Under the pieces are notes generated by a model. The model did no database searches. It was not told where the DNA came from and was given only the letters and a program-made list of their open reading frames with translations. This document shows, one piece after another, positions 32,076 to 38,955 of a DNA stretch of 64,000 nt. Where the stretch lies: positions 62,001-126,000 of the IMG/VR virus record IMGVR_UViG_3300023243_000009, one strand, 5' to 3'. Origin of the DNA: a virus. Positions within the stretch are counted from its first letter, which is position 1. The number at the start of each line of letters is the position of its first letter. Position numbers and translations under genes: made by a program.

Positions 32076-32154
32076 ACCCGTGATAGGATTCGAACCTACA
32101 AGCCGAAGCAATCGCGTTTAAGACGACCATGTTTTCCAATTTCATCACACGGGC
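32076..32154 (-). tRNA. tRNA-Leu (TAA)
   Basis: Class II. Anticodon arm GTCGT-CTTAAAC-GCGAT, acceptor GCCCGTG/CACGGGT. Confidence 0.85.
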
Positions 32155-32253
32155 ATAAAGCCAACCCCGTAGGTTAGCAGGACATCTTTAGGTAATGTCT
32201 TTGCAAGAATTTTCATCTCTGACCAATTCGATCACCCTTTGGGCGTCAATAGG
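32155..32253 (-). other. Hairpin-rich spacer between tRNA genes
   Basis: GACAT/ATGTC and CCC/GGG stems lie between outer CCCC and GGGG runs. No ORF. Confidence 0.35.
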
Positions 32254-32327
32254 GGTGTAAGGTGGGTTTCGATCCCACTACCCTTCGGATCACAACCGAA
32301 CGCTCTTCCGATTGAGCTACAAACACC
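32254..32327 (-). tRNA. tRNA-His (GTG)
   Basis: Anticodon arm TTCGG-TTGTGAT-CCGAA, T-arm GTGGGATCGAAACCCAC. Confidence 0.88.
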
Positions 32328-32429
32328 ATATTTGTAAGGCTCCCACTTTCCTTACTTGTTAGTCTAAAGTTTTATCTTTGCAGAAGCAGGTGACTAAATT
32401 ATCCTTTAACCCGAGTGGTTTTAAATAGT
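32328..32429 (-). other. Hairpin-rich spacer between tRNA genes
   Basis: GTAAGG/CCTTAC (6 bp) and TTAGTC/GACTAA (6 bp) stems in 100 nt. No ORF. Confidence 0.35.
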
Positions 32430-32500
32430 ATCAATAGATAGGATTGAACCATCGACCTGTTCCATATGAAAGAACCGCTCTACCACTGAGCTATATTGAT
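32430..32500 (-). tRNA. tRNA-Met or tRNA-Ile2 (CAT)
   Basis: Acceptor ATCAATA/TATTGAT perfect, anticodon arm GTTCT-TTCATAT-GGAAC. Third CAT anticodon; an A at position 1 suits an elongator or Ile2. Confidence 0.8.
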
Positions 32501-32507
32501 GTTTTGA

Positions 32508-32592
32508 GGAAGAAATCGGAATCGAACCGAATGCCTTTTACAGCACGATTATCTTAGCAGGATACCCTAATCACCATCATAGTTTATCTTCC
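32508..32592 (-). tRNA. tRNA-Ser (GCT)
   Basis: Class II. Anticodon arm TATC-CTGCTAA-GATA, T-arm TCGGTTCGATTCCGA. Confidence 0.85.
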
Positions 32593-32598
32593 TTTTGT

Positions 32599-32670
32599 CG
32601 AAGTGGTAGGTTACGATCCTACTACCTTTGTCGTATCAGGACAATGCTCTACCAATTGAGCTACACTCCG
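32599..32670 (-). tRNA. tRNA-Ile (GAT)
   Basis: Acceptor CGGAGTG/CACTTCG, anticodon arm TTGTC-CTGATAC-GACAA. Confidence 0.87.
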
Positions 32671-32677
32671 GAATTGC

Positions 32678-32750
32678 TCCTCAGGTAGGGTTCGAACCTA
32701 CTACCTACGCATTAACAGTGCGCCGCTCTAACCAGATGAGCTACTGAGGA
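32678..32750 (-). tRNA. tRNA-Asn (GTT)
   Basis: Acceptor TCCTCAG/CTGAGGA perfect, anticodon arm GCGCA-CTGTTAA-TGCGT. Confidence 0.9.
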
Positions 32751-32758
32751 ATTTTTAG

Positions 32759-32838
32759 TTACGATTAAAGGACTCGAACCTTCATTGGACATATCTGCCG
32801 CTACTGCTCATGAGACAGTCAACGCACCTGCATCGTAA
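32759..32838 (-). tRNA. Unusual tRNA, anticodon probably CAT, long variable arm
   Basis: TTACGAT/ATCGTAA ends and T-arm AAGG-TTCGAGT-CCTT are good. Anticodon arm ACTGT-CTCATGA-GCAGT. The D-arm region has only about 12 nt and the variable region about 19 nt. A long-variable-arm tRNA with CAT does not fit any standard isotype. Confidence 0.5.
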
Positions 32839-32843
32839 TGTAA

Positions 32844-32919
32844 TGGTGGTACTGATTGGTATCGAACCAACTACACCTAGATTTTCAGTCTAGTGCTCTA
32901 CCGTTTGAGCTACAGTACC
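32844..32919 (-). tRNA. tRNA-Phe (GAA), CCA encoded
   Basis: Acceptor GGTACTG/CAGTACC followed by A-CCA in the gene, anticodon arm CTAGA-CTGAAAA-TCTAG. Confidence 0.9.
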
Positions 32920-32959
32920 AAATAAGAATGTGGTGGGACCCGATGTAATTTAACCACAC

Positions 32960-32990
32960 CCTTTATACATTGTCCTAGGTTGTATAAAGG
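32960..32990 (-). ncRNA. Strong hairpin between tRNA-Phe and tRNA-Tyr
   Basis: Perfect 10-bp stem CCTTTATACA / TGTATAAAGG with an 11-nt loop, flanked by GATGT/ACATC. Not followed by a clear T-run, so probably RNA structure rather than a terminator. Confidence 0.4.
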
Positions 32991-33007
32991 TACATCTTCA
33001 CTATCGT

Positions 33008-33087
33008 GGGCGATGGTGGACTCGAACCACTCCCTTTCGGACGGAATTTACAGTCCCGCTGTCGTATCCGAACGACTTTCAACCCCC
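33008..33087 (-). tRNA. tRNA-Tyr (GTA)
   Basis: Class II. Anticodon arm CGGGA-CTGTAAA-TTCCG, T-arm GTGGTTCGAGTCCAC. Acceptor stem has two mismatches. Confidence 0.8.
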
Positions 33088-33163
33088 ATTTTCTAATCTT
33101 AAAATAATCTTTACCAAGACTTTTACACCTTGTTTTATTTCTAACGTTTAAAACTAGAATTAG

Positions 33164-33234
33164 TTAACGTACAAGAATCGAACTTGCTTCTCCCGGCTCA
33201 TTGCCGGGCGTGGTCACCATTCCACTAACGCCAA
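33164..33234 (-). tRNA. tRNA with atypical anticodon loop (CAATGAG)
   Basis: Acceptor TTGGCGT/ACGTTAA, D-stem GTGG/CCAC, anticodon stem CCCGG/CCGGG and T-loop TTCGATT are all good, but position 33 is A instead of T, and the formal anticodon is ATG. Identity unresolved. Confidence 0.55.
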
Positions 33235-33334
33235 AAACTATAATTAATTGGAACTACAATTCCTAACCTCTATAGAGTAGTCTGTGTTTAGATCACTATT
33301 GTAGTAATGATTCTCTTCACCCAACTATTTTTGT
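33235..33334 (-). other. Spacer between tRNA genes
   Basis: Small stems GGAA/TTCC and CTCTATAGAG. No ORF and no known RNA. Confidence 0.3.
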
Positions 33335-33404
33335 ACCTCCTGATGGAATCGAACCATCGCACTTTGCATGTAAAACAAATACGCTACCATTACGTCAAAG
33401 AGGT
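33335..33404 (-). tRNA. tRNA-Val (TAC)
   Basis: Acceptor ACCTCTT/AGGAGGT, anticodon arm TTTGT-TTTACAT-GCAAA, T-arm GATGGTTCGATTCCATC. Confidence 0.87.
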
Positions 33405-33418
33405 AAGTTTAATTTTTT

Positions 33419-33482
33419 AGTTATGATAGGATTCGAACCTATATCTTGCGGACCGCCATGTTAACCGTTACACCACACAACC
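33419..33482 (-). tRNA. Short, possibly degenerate tRNA (64 nt)
   Basis: Acceptor GGTTGTG/CATAACT and T-arm TATAGGTTCGAATCCTAT are intact, and the D-arm resembles GGTGTAACGGTTAACAT, but the anticodon arm (GCGG-T-CCGC) has lost several bases. Probably a pseudogene or an aberrant tRNA. Confidence 0.45.
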
Positions 33483-33515
33483 CCGGAAATTAATAACCTC
33501 AACTTGCAAATTTGT

Positions 33516-33586
33516 ACCCCTGTTAGGAGTCGAACCTAACCCCACTGTTTAAAAGACAGTTGCCTACACCGGTTTGCTACAGGGAT
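33516..33586 (-). tRNA. tRNA-Lys (TTT)
   Basis: Anticodon arm ACTGT-CTTTTAA-ACAGT, acceptor ATCCCTG/CAGGGGT, T-arm TTAGGTTCGACTCCTAA. Confidence 0.88.
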
Positions 33587-33593
33587 AGAAGTA

Positions 33594-33717
33594 AATAAAA
33601 GATTGGTGTATCAATAACCTCCATTTAAATGTTTTGATATCATTACATTTAAACCTGTTTCACAGTTACCCCTTTGGCTAAGAGAGCTTATTATGATATT
33701 AAGCTTAATCTTTTATT
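33594..33717 (-). ncRNA. Candidate structured RNA downstream of tRNA-Pro
   Basis: Perfect 11-bp closing inverted repeat AATAAAAGATT / AATCTTTTATT; inside, ATTTAAATG/CATTTAAA. A second element closed by AAAACTAT/ATAGTTTT lies at 33718-33780. No ORF. Confidence 0.45.
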
Positions 33718-33783
33718 AAAACTATTGCGGACTCTTTTCGAACTTTGCGGGCTCGTATCATTCCTTCTTTTGATAGTTTTTGT

Positions 33784-33854
33784 CGGGTAGACAGGAGTCG
33801 AACCTGCCGCCTCTCGCTTCCAAAGCGAGCTTCTCACCTCGAGAATACTACCCG
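33784..33854 (-). tRNA. tRNA-Pro (TGG)
   Basis: Acceptor CGGGTAG/CTACCCG, anticodon arm CTCGC-TTTGGAA-GCGAG. Confidence 0.9.
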
Positions 33855-33922
33855 AATTAATCTACTTTTAGCCTGGTTATTTTAGCTAAGCCTTTTAGCC
33901 AGGTTATTTTGTAAATTATTGT

Positions 33923-33993
33923 TGGTCTGGAGAGAATCGAACTCCCATTAATTGAGTCAAAGTCAAATGTAATAACCGTTATACCACAGACCA
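33923..33993 (-). tRNA. tRNA-Gln (TTG)
   Basis: Acceptor TGGTCTG/CAGACCA, anticodon arm TTTGA-CTTTGAC-TCAAT, T-arm GGGAGTTCGATTCTCTC. Confidence 0.87.
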
Positions 33994-34082
33994 ATAATGT
34001 AAGAGTTGGGCTCTTACTACCTCAATTAAGCATATCAGCTGGACCATTATGCCAGCGTTCGAATCAGAATTGATAGTTTTGA
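33994..34082 (-). other. Hairpin-rich spacer between tRNA genes
   Basis: GTAAGAG/CTCTTAC (7 bp) and, inside CAATT/AATTG, GCTGG/CCAGC (5 bp). No ORF. Confidence 0.4.
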
Positions 34083-34168
34083 AGAAGGTGTGGGATTCGA
34101 ACCCACGGATCTTTTACAATCACTAGTTTTCAAGACTAGCACAATAAGCCAGACTCTGTCAACCTTCC
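34083..34168 (-). tRNA. tRNA-Ser (TGA), second copy
   Basis: Class II. Anticodon arm CTAGT-CTTGAAA-ACTAG, acceptor GGAAGGT/ACCTTCT. First tRNA of the cluster in transcription order; same anticodon as 28695-28775 but a different sequence. Confidence 0.87.
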
Positions 34169-34218
34169 TTTAATCTTATCCAATATGTCAATGAACCTTT
34201 TTTACTTTCTACCCCATG

Positions 34219-34229
34219 AAGATACGAAA
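34219..34229 (-). promoter_or_regulatory. Promoter-like motif TTTCGTATCTTC at head of tRNA cluster
   Basis: Variant of the recurrent motif, 51 nt upstream of the first tRNA. Likely start of the tRNA transcript. Confidence 0.45.
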
Positions 34230-34271
34230 TCTACTCCGGGTAACCTAATTTTTTTGCATAAATTTTAAAAA

Positions 34272-34301
34272 AAAACCCGAATCTTTTCAGATCCGGGTTT
34301 T
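34272..34301 (-). terminator. Intrinsic terminator before the tRNA cluster
   Basis: AAAACCCGGAT...ATTCGGGTTTT stem followed on the minus strand by a run of T. It separates the 51-aa gene from the tRNA operon. Confidence 0.75.
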
Positions 34302-34327
34302 ATATAAATGATATGTATTTTAAACTA

Positions 34328-34483
34328 TCAACTCATAATGTACCCGGAAATATGTCTCGGTTGCTTATATTCGCTATTAAATGTAAAGCCACAAATCACA
34401 TCACTACATAACGATAACGTCCATATATTAAGGACCTGCATCGAGGCATGTAGATTTGTAAATATGTTTTGAAGTGTTTTCAT
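34328..34483 (-). CDS. Small hypothetical protein (51 aa)
   Basis: ATG at 34483, TGA at 34328 (MKTLQNIFTNLHASMQVLNI). No domain recognised; it fills the gap between the glucosaminidase gene and the tRNA terminator. Confidence 0.4.
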   Translation of the reverse strand: MKTLQNIFTNLHASMQVLNIWTLSLCSDVICGFTFNSEYKQPRHISGYIMS

Positions 34484-34553
34484 GTTTATTTTTATTCTAT
34501 AATAAATATATGAAAAAGATATTAAGTCGCCAAGGAATTTTTTTCTTTTTCTT

Positions 34554-35093
34554 TTATTTTTTAATTATTTTTTTTAACGCATTTACATAGTTGGGATCCT
34601 CCGCATAATATTGAGATAGATAACTATAATATTCTTGTTCTGTTCTAATTTTATATAAATAAGTTGAATAATACAGGGCATAATCTAGTACCGAGTCTTG
34701 CCAATTGTTATAATGAGCATGTGATCTCTTAGTTCCAACTGCTAAATTAGCTCTTGATCTTGCTTCTTTCATCCCAAATAAATTATTATTTTCCAAAAAT
34801 ATGTGGGAAGAGAAATTAGAGGACTCGAGTTTAGCTTGTGCCAATACAATATGGGGAAATTTAAAGTTTAAACTATATATTTTCTCTTTTAATTTTTCTT
34901 CAGAAAAAGTATTTGCTTCTCGTATTATAATAAGCCTATCTTCTAAGGATATATTTTCTGTTTTTTTGTTATTATTGTAAGTAAGACCAAATATGGTTAC
35001 TAACCCTAATACCGCCCCAAACCCCAATAAGGATCTGCTTGTTATACTAGTTTTTTCATATAACATCGTTTCTTGATTAAATTTATAATACAT
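34554..35093 (-). CDS. Membrane-anchored glucosaminidase (FlgJ-like)
   Basis: 179 aa. N-terminal membrane segment SLLGFGAVLGLVTIFGL at residues of about 22-38, then a glucosaminidase domain with VLAQAKLESSNFSSHIFLEN (catalytic Glu), NNLFGMKEARSRANLAVGT and DSVLDYALYYSTYL. It would cut peptidoglycan from the periplasmic side, in lysis or in injection. Confidence 0.82.
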   Translation of the reverse strand: MYYKFNQETMLYEKTSITSRSLLGFGAVLGLVTIFGLTYNNNKKTENISLEDRLIIIREANTFSEEKLKEKIYSLNFKFPHIVLAQAKLESSNFSSHIFLENNNLFGMKEARSRANLAVGTKRSHAHYNNWQDSVLDYALYYSTYLYKIRTEQEYYSYLSQYYAEDPNYVNALKKIIKK

Positions 35094-35126
35094 AACCTTA
35101 ATTGTTTTTAATTGTTATTATACCTG

Positions 35127-35137
35127 AATATACGAAA
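35127..35137 (-). promoter_or_regulatory. Promoter-like motif TTTCGTATATTC
   Basis: Consensus copy, 34 nt upstream of the glucosaminidase ATG. Confidence 0.55.
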
Positions 35138-35190
35138 GATATTATGGGAAACCAAATTTATTGAATATTCAGTTTATGGGTTTAATTTTT

Positions 35191-35409
35191 CTAATTTATT
35201 AACTTTAACCAACCCCATTTTATGCCTTTAGTCATTCGGTTTTTAATTGTAATGTAATCTCCTGATTTTTCACATGCTATAAAGTCACGTAATATTATTT
35301 CTTTTCTTTGTTGGTTGAATTCACCCTCATCTTCAACTACTATTTCGTAATTTTTATTTCTATACCTATAAACTACCATGTTATATAGTTTTTGATAGAG
35401 TATACACAC
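35191..35409 (-). CDS. Hypothetical protein (72 aa)
   Basis: ATG at 35409 (MCILYQKLYNMVVYRYRNKN) or more likely the internal Met11 (MVVYRYRNKNYEIVVEDEGE), because the first 29 nt overlap the next gene. Beta-rich, basic C-terminus. Function unknown. Confidence 0.5.
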   Translation of the reverse strand: MCILYQKLYNMVVYRYRNKNYEIVVEDEGEFNQQRKEIILRDFIACEKSGDYITIKNRMTKGIKWGWLKLIN

Positions 35410-35707
35410 TATTAGAAGTTCTAAACTTCACATAACCCTCAGATTGCTCAAGGATTTCAGTTACGGTAGTGGTTTGCCAAGTAAAAAATTGATTAAAGGG
35501 TGACATTATTAACGTAAAACCTACTTCAGGTAATGTATGCATAGCTTTAACACCCTTGCCATTTTCATTAAATTCCAACCATCTTACGTCTTTACTATTT
35601 TTGGTTAACCCGTCTCTTTCCCTAACTAGTTTGTAATTAAATTCTGTTTCTATACCTTGTTCTTTTAGAATATTAACCGGTATTTTTATTTGTTTTATTT
35701 TACTCAT
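35381..35707 (-). CDS. Hypothetical protein (108 aa)
   Basis: ATG at 35707 (MSKIKQIKIPVNILKEQGIE), beta-rich, containing VRWLEFNENGKGVKAMHTLP. It overlaps both neighbours by a few bases. No family recognised. Confidence 0.6.
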   Translation of the reverse strand: MSKIKQIKIPVNILKEQGIETEFNYKLVRERDGLTKNSKDVRWLEFNENGKGVKAMHTLPEVGFTLIMSPFNQFFTWQTTTVTEILEQSEGYVKFRTSNSVYTLSKTI

Positions 35708-36015
35708 ACTATACCATTATTATTGATTTCCTCAAGTCTATCTAATATTATAAATTGTTTATCTAATAAATTTTGTATATATTTTTTTGTAATTGTTGGT
35801 GATTCGATATCACAATATAAAATAAAAAGGAGATTGTGTGTTTTTTTAAATAATTTTTCACCAAATAACCAATACCTTTTTCTAACTTTAATAATGGGTA
35901 ACGTGTCGTAAAAATAGGTATTATAACCCGTAAAGTCCCTACCATGTTCTAACTCACCACCAAATTCTTTAACACTGTATAGGAACTTTCGACCTTTATA
36001 CTCTAATTGTTTCAT
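35704..36015 (-). CDS. Hypothetical protein (103 aa)
   Basis: ATG at 36015 overlaps the metallophosphoesterase stop (TAATG-type, 4 bp). Begins MKQLEYKGRKFLYSVKEFGG and is alpha/beta. Function unknown. Confidence 0.6.
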   Translation of the reverse strand: MKQLEYKGRKFLYSVKEFGGELEHGRDFTGYNTYFYDTLPIIKVRKRYWLFGEKLFKKTHNLLFILYCDIESPTITKKYIQNLLDKQFIILDRLEEINNNGIV

Positions 36016-36692
36016 ATCTCTAAAATATTTCCATTACTACTCAATCTACCAAATTTTCCATCAGTAACCACGGAACCGTTTGAAAATACTGTATCCAAAC
36101 CATCAACAGTTCGAGTCCCAGCATTGATAATGTCTTTACAGTTATGTATGTGACCGAACAACATGAGTTGAGGGTTGATTAATTTAACAACGTTCCATAA
36201 ACTTTTACACCCACAAAACTCCATTACGTTCATTCTATCAATACCCATATCCAATATTCCTTTTGGTGGGCCATGGGTTACAATAATATCCACATCCTTA
36301 TCAATTATACCACTCCAAATTCTATCTAACTTGTTTCTTGCTTTGTTGAATGACCAACCATTACCAAATGATGGTGTTAATGGTGAACCAAATATTTTGA
36401 TTCCTTCAATAGTAATATGCTCATTCTCTAAGTAGTGAATACCATTCACTTGAATATCAGATATGGATACCAATCCTTTTTCAATTGAACTATCGTGGTT
36501 ACCTGCTACAAATATTTTATGTTTGATAGGTAATTCAGAAAACCAATCTATAAAGTTTCTAACTTCAGGTTCATTGTTATAAGGATCTCTAGGGTTAGAA
36601 CAGTCACCACTAAAGATGACCATATCTATTCCTTTTGGTATTTCTAATAAACCGTGGTATGTGTGAGTATCCCCAATATGCCAAATCTTCAT
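36012..36692 (-). CDS. Metallophosphoesterase, copy 1
   Basis: 226 aa. All motifs of calcineurin-like phosphoesterases: HIGDTHTYHGLL, VIFSGDCSN, VAGNHDSS, VTHGPPKG, LFGHIHN. The protein is close to the copy at 37697-38377 (same length, identical N- and C-terminal motifs). Substrate unknown; a nucleotide or DNA phosphatase role is possible. Confidence 0.88.
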   Translation of the reverse strand: MKIWHIGDTHTYHGLLEIPKGIDMVIFSGDCSNPRDPYNNEPEVRNFIDWFSELPIKHKIFVAGNHDSSIEKGLVSISDIQVNGIHYLENEHITIEGIKIFGSPLTPSFGNGWSFNKARNKLDRIWSGIIDKDVDIIVTHGPPKGILDMGIDRMNVMEFCGCKSLWNVVKLINPQLMLFGHIHNCKDIINAGTRTVDGLDTVFSNGSVVTDGKFGRLSSNGNILEI

Positions 36693-36697
36693 TACTT

Positions 36698-36837
36698 CTA
36701 TTTTTTAGGTCTACCTCTTTTTGAGGTAATAATATTGTATTTTTTATATTTATCTTCTATAATATAATAGAGATCTATTATTTCCCCACTACATTCTACA
36801 CATTCATATATTGCTTAGTTTCTATCAAATTTAACAT
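36698..36837 (-). pseudogene. Frameshifted AT-hook/zinc-knuckle gene
   Basis: ATG at 36837 opens MLNLIETKQYMNV and stops; a frame shifted by one base continues YECVECSGEIIDLYYIIEDK and ends ITSKRGRPKK-stop at 36698. Joined, it would be a 45-aa protein with CxxC and an AT-hook (RGRPKK). The end fragment is repeated at 38383-38421 before copy 2 of the phosphoesterase. Confidence 0.5.
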
Positions 36838-36853
36838 GTTTTATTTATTTTAA

Positions 36854-37057
36854 TTATGCTTCTTCGTGACCAAATGCATTTACCCATTCTTCTGGTGTAA
36901 TACCTGAGATTATAAACTCTCTTTCATCTGAGCTTATATTTGTAAATACATTTTGAGCTAATTCTCCTCTTTCATGTCTTACTAATTGCTCATTAGTTGC
37001 ATCCAATTCCATGGTGTTTGTTTTACCGGATAACTGTGATTTTCTTGTGATTTTCAT
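36854..37057 (-). CDS. Hypothetical protein (67 aa)
   Basis: Begins MKITRKSQLSGKTNTMELDA, ends EEWVNAFGHEEA; helical and acidic at its C-terminus. The ATG overlaps the stop of the 188-aa gene by 4 bp. No family recognised. Confidence 0.6.
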   Translation of the reverse strand: MKITRKSQLSGKTNTMELDATNEQLVRHERGELAQNVFTNISSDEREFIISGITPEEWVNAFGHEEA

Positions 37058-37620
37058 AATGATACTTTTATATTTCCTGTATCTTTTGTTGTTAACATAA
37101 CATGAGAATCCACTGTTATACTACTTCTTGTTTCATCTGCTTTCCAGAACTCATGTCTTATTACCTGAATTATATCATACGCTTCTCTACAAGATTCATC
37201 TACTTTTGGGTTATGTATTCCCCAACTCCCATTTTTTCCTACTGAATAATCCTGTATTAAGTTATTTCTAACTTCGGCAAGTTGGTTATCAATATTATCC
37301 CTAATTTGGTGATATTTTGTGTAGTTGGTAGATAATTTAACATCCTTTAATTTTTTCCAAACATGCTCCTTATTCCAATACCCATCCTTCACACTTCCTG
37401 ATATTAATGCCTTCCCCTCTTTTATTTCAAGGATTTTTCCTTGAGGGGTTCTGTCTCCTACTTCAATCTCTTTAACAGGGCTACAAACCTCATATAAATG
37501 TTTTTCAAATGTTGGGTGTTCTTTAATCACATTAAATTGACCCATTCCTATTCTTGAGTAAAAGTCTAATGCTTTCTGTATTAACCTTAATTGATTATTA
37601 TTTACTTCTAATGTTGACAT
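37054..37620 (-). CDS. Hypothetical protein (188 aa)
   Basis: Begins MSTLEVNNNQLRLIQKALDF and has YSRIGMGQFNVIKEHPTFEK. The C-terminal half is beta-rich (SITVDSHVMLTTKDTGNI). Similar conserved phage proteins exist to my knowledge without function. Promoter-like motif at 37651. Confidence 0.6.
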   Translation of the reverse strand: MSTLEVNNNQLRLIQKALDFYSRIGMGQFNVIKEHPTFEKHLYEVCSPVKEIEVGDRTPQGKILEIKEGKALISGSVKDGYWNKEHVWKKLKDVKLSTNYTKYHQIRDNIDNQLAEVRNNLIQDYSVGKNGSWGIHNPKVDESCREAYDIIQVIRHEFWKADETRSSITVDSHVMLTTKDTGNIKVSL

Positions 37621-37650
37621 AACTTTTATTTAAAATTTAACTTATAAGTA

Positions 37651-37661
37651 AATATACGAAA
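37651..37661 (-). promoter_or_regulatory. Promoter-like motif TTTCGTATATTT
   Basis: Consensus copy, 31 nt upstream of the ATG at 37620. Confidence 0.55.
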
Positions 37662-37696
37662 GAAAACACGGGTAGCCAAACCCCCGCGCATTACTT

Positions 37697-38377
37697 TCAA
37701 TTTATTTCTAATATGTTCCCATTACTACTCAATCTACCAAATTTTCCATCAGTAACCACGGAACCGTTTGAGAAAATTGTATCTAATCCTCTTACTGTTC
37801 TAGTACCAGCGTTTATGATATTGTTGTTATCATGAATATGACCAAATAACATTAACTTGGGTTTTACTATTTGAACTTTATTCATCAGTGATTTATCCCC
37901 ACAATTTTCAAGGTTTCCTCTTCTATCATAAGATAAATCTAACATTCCCTTAGGAGGACCGTGCACTACTATAATATCTGAGTCATCCTCTATTATATTA
38001 TCCCACATTCTATCCAGTTTATGTCTTTCTTTCATGAAAGACCATTGCCCAAATTGGGGTGTATAAGGAGAACCAAATATCTTTATACCCTCGATAGTAA
38101 TATGAGTATTTTCTAAATAATAAATATCTTTTTTATCGAAATCTTCTTTAGTTACTAAACCTTTTTCTATTGAACTATCATGATTCCCCGCAATAAATAC
38201 TTTATATTTAATTGGTAATGAACTAAACCAATCTATAAATCTTCTTACCTCAGGCTCATTGCTGTAAGGGTCTCGGGGGTTTGAGCAATCACCACTAAAG
38301 ATGACCATATCAACACCCTTTGGTATTTCTAATAAGTTGTGGTACGTGTGAGTATCCCCAATATGCCAAATTTTCAT
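37697..38377 (-). CDS. Metallophosphoesterase, copy 2
   Basis: 226 aa paralogue of 36012-36692 with all motifs kept (HIGDTHTYHNLL, FSGDCSN, IAGNHDSS, VVHGPPKG, LFGHIHD). The two copies share their first and last about 20 residues almost exactly and diverge most in the middle, and share 30-40 bp of upstream DNA. A tandem duplication is the simplest explanation. Confidence 0.88.
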   Translation of the reverse strand: MKIWHIGDTHTYHNLLEIPKGVDMVIFSGDCSNPRDPYSNEPEVRRFIDWFSSLPIKYKVFIAGNHDSSIEKGLVTKEDFDKKDIYYLENTHITIEGIKIFGSPYTPQFGQWSFMKERHKLDRMWDNIIEDDSDIIVVHGPPKGMLDLSYDRRGNLENCGDKSLMNKVQIVKPKLMLFGHIHDNNNIINAGTRTVRGLDTIFSNGSVVTDGKFGRLSSNGNILEIN

Positions 38378-38382
38378 AACTT

Positions 38383-38421
38383 CTATTTTTTAGGTCTACC
38401 TCTTTTTGAGGTAATAATATT
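38383..38421 (-). pseudogene. Duplicated AT-hook tail
   Basis: Codons for NIITSKRGRPKK-stop, identical to the end of the frameshifted gene at 36698-36837, remain here without the rest of the gene. They mark the upstream edge of the duplicated segment. Confidence 0.5.
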
Positions 38422-38426
38422 TTTTT

Positions 38427-38747
38427 TTATTTTATTTCTTCTAAGTCTTCTTTTAATCTACTTATAAATGAATCCTCCCCATCATCTCCGGATAGGTACC
38501 AATCTACTCTTTGTGCATATATCTCGGCTTGTCTTAATACCTTAATGGCCTTTTTAAATTCCTCTTGAACATCCTTTCTATAAATACGATTATATCTTTC
38601 CTCTGGGTATTTTTCAAGATAAGCATCAGCAAAATAAGAAAGCTCGTATTCAGGTATATCTTTACCTTGATTATCTAGTTCTGTTTGGATATCATCCGCT
38701 ATATCTCTAATTTTAAATTGGTTGTATTCAAAGTGTCCTCCGCTCAT
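38427..38747 (-). CDS. Hypothetical protein (106 aa)
   Basis: Begins MSGGHFEYNQFKIRDIADDI and has VDWYLSGDDGEDSFISRLKE. Helical, acidic. I recall similar phage proteins with the SGGHF(E/N)Y start and no known function. Confidence 0.65.
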   Translation of the reverse strand: MSGGHFEYNQFKIRDIADDIQTELDNQGKDIPEYELSYFADAYLEKYPEERYNRIYRKDVQEEFKKAIKVLRQAEIYAQRVDWYLSGDDGEDSFISRLKEDLEEIK

Positions 38748-38749
38748 AA

Positions 38750-38944
38750 TTATTTATTTTTAAATTTAGTATTTTTCCAAAGGTGTAAAAACTCATTTCT
38801 TTCTATTTGACTTGGTTCCGGGTCTCCTTCATCCGGGGTTATCGATATGTAATCGGAGTTGGGAGTTGCTTGTAATTCATAAGCCCGTCTGTCAGCCGTT
38901 ACGATCAATAATATATCATCTATTTCTCTACTATAAAGCTTCAT
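38750..38944 (-). CDS. Hypothetical protein (64 aa)
   Basis: Begins MKLYSREIDDILLIVTADRR, beta-rich then helical (RNEFLHLWKNTKFKNK). Two bases separate it from the next gene. Function unknown. Confidence 0.6.
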   Translation of the reverse strand: MKLYSREIDDILLIVTADRRAYELQATPNSDYISITPDEGDPEPSQIERNEFLHLWKNTKFKNK

Positions 38945-38955
38945 TTTTATTAAGT

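Noticed and set aside
31977-32177. Plus-strand ORF of 66 codons rich in Arg and Ser
   Set aside because: It is a reading of the antisense strand of two tRNA genes (Arg ACG and Leu TAA); no independent sign of coding.
27960-34080. Single GOLLD or other known giant RNA spanning the tRNA spacers
   Set aside because: I cannot recognise its conserved motifs; spacers are separate short elements. Left as an alternative for the search named in the finding.
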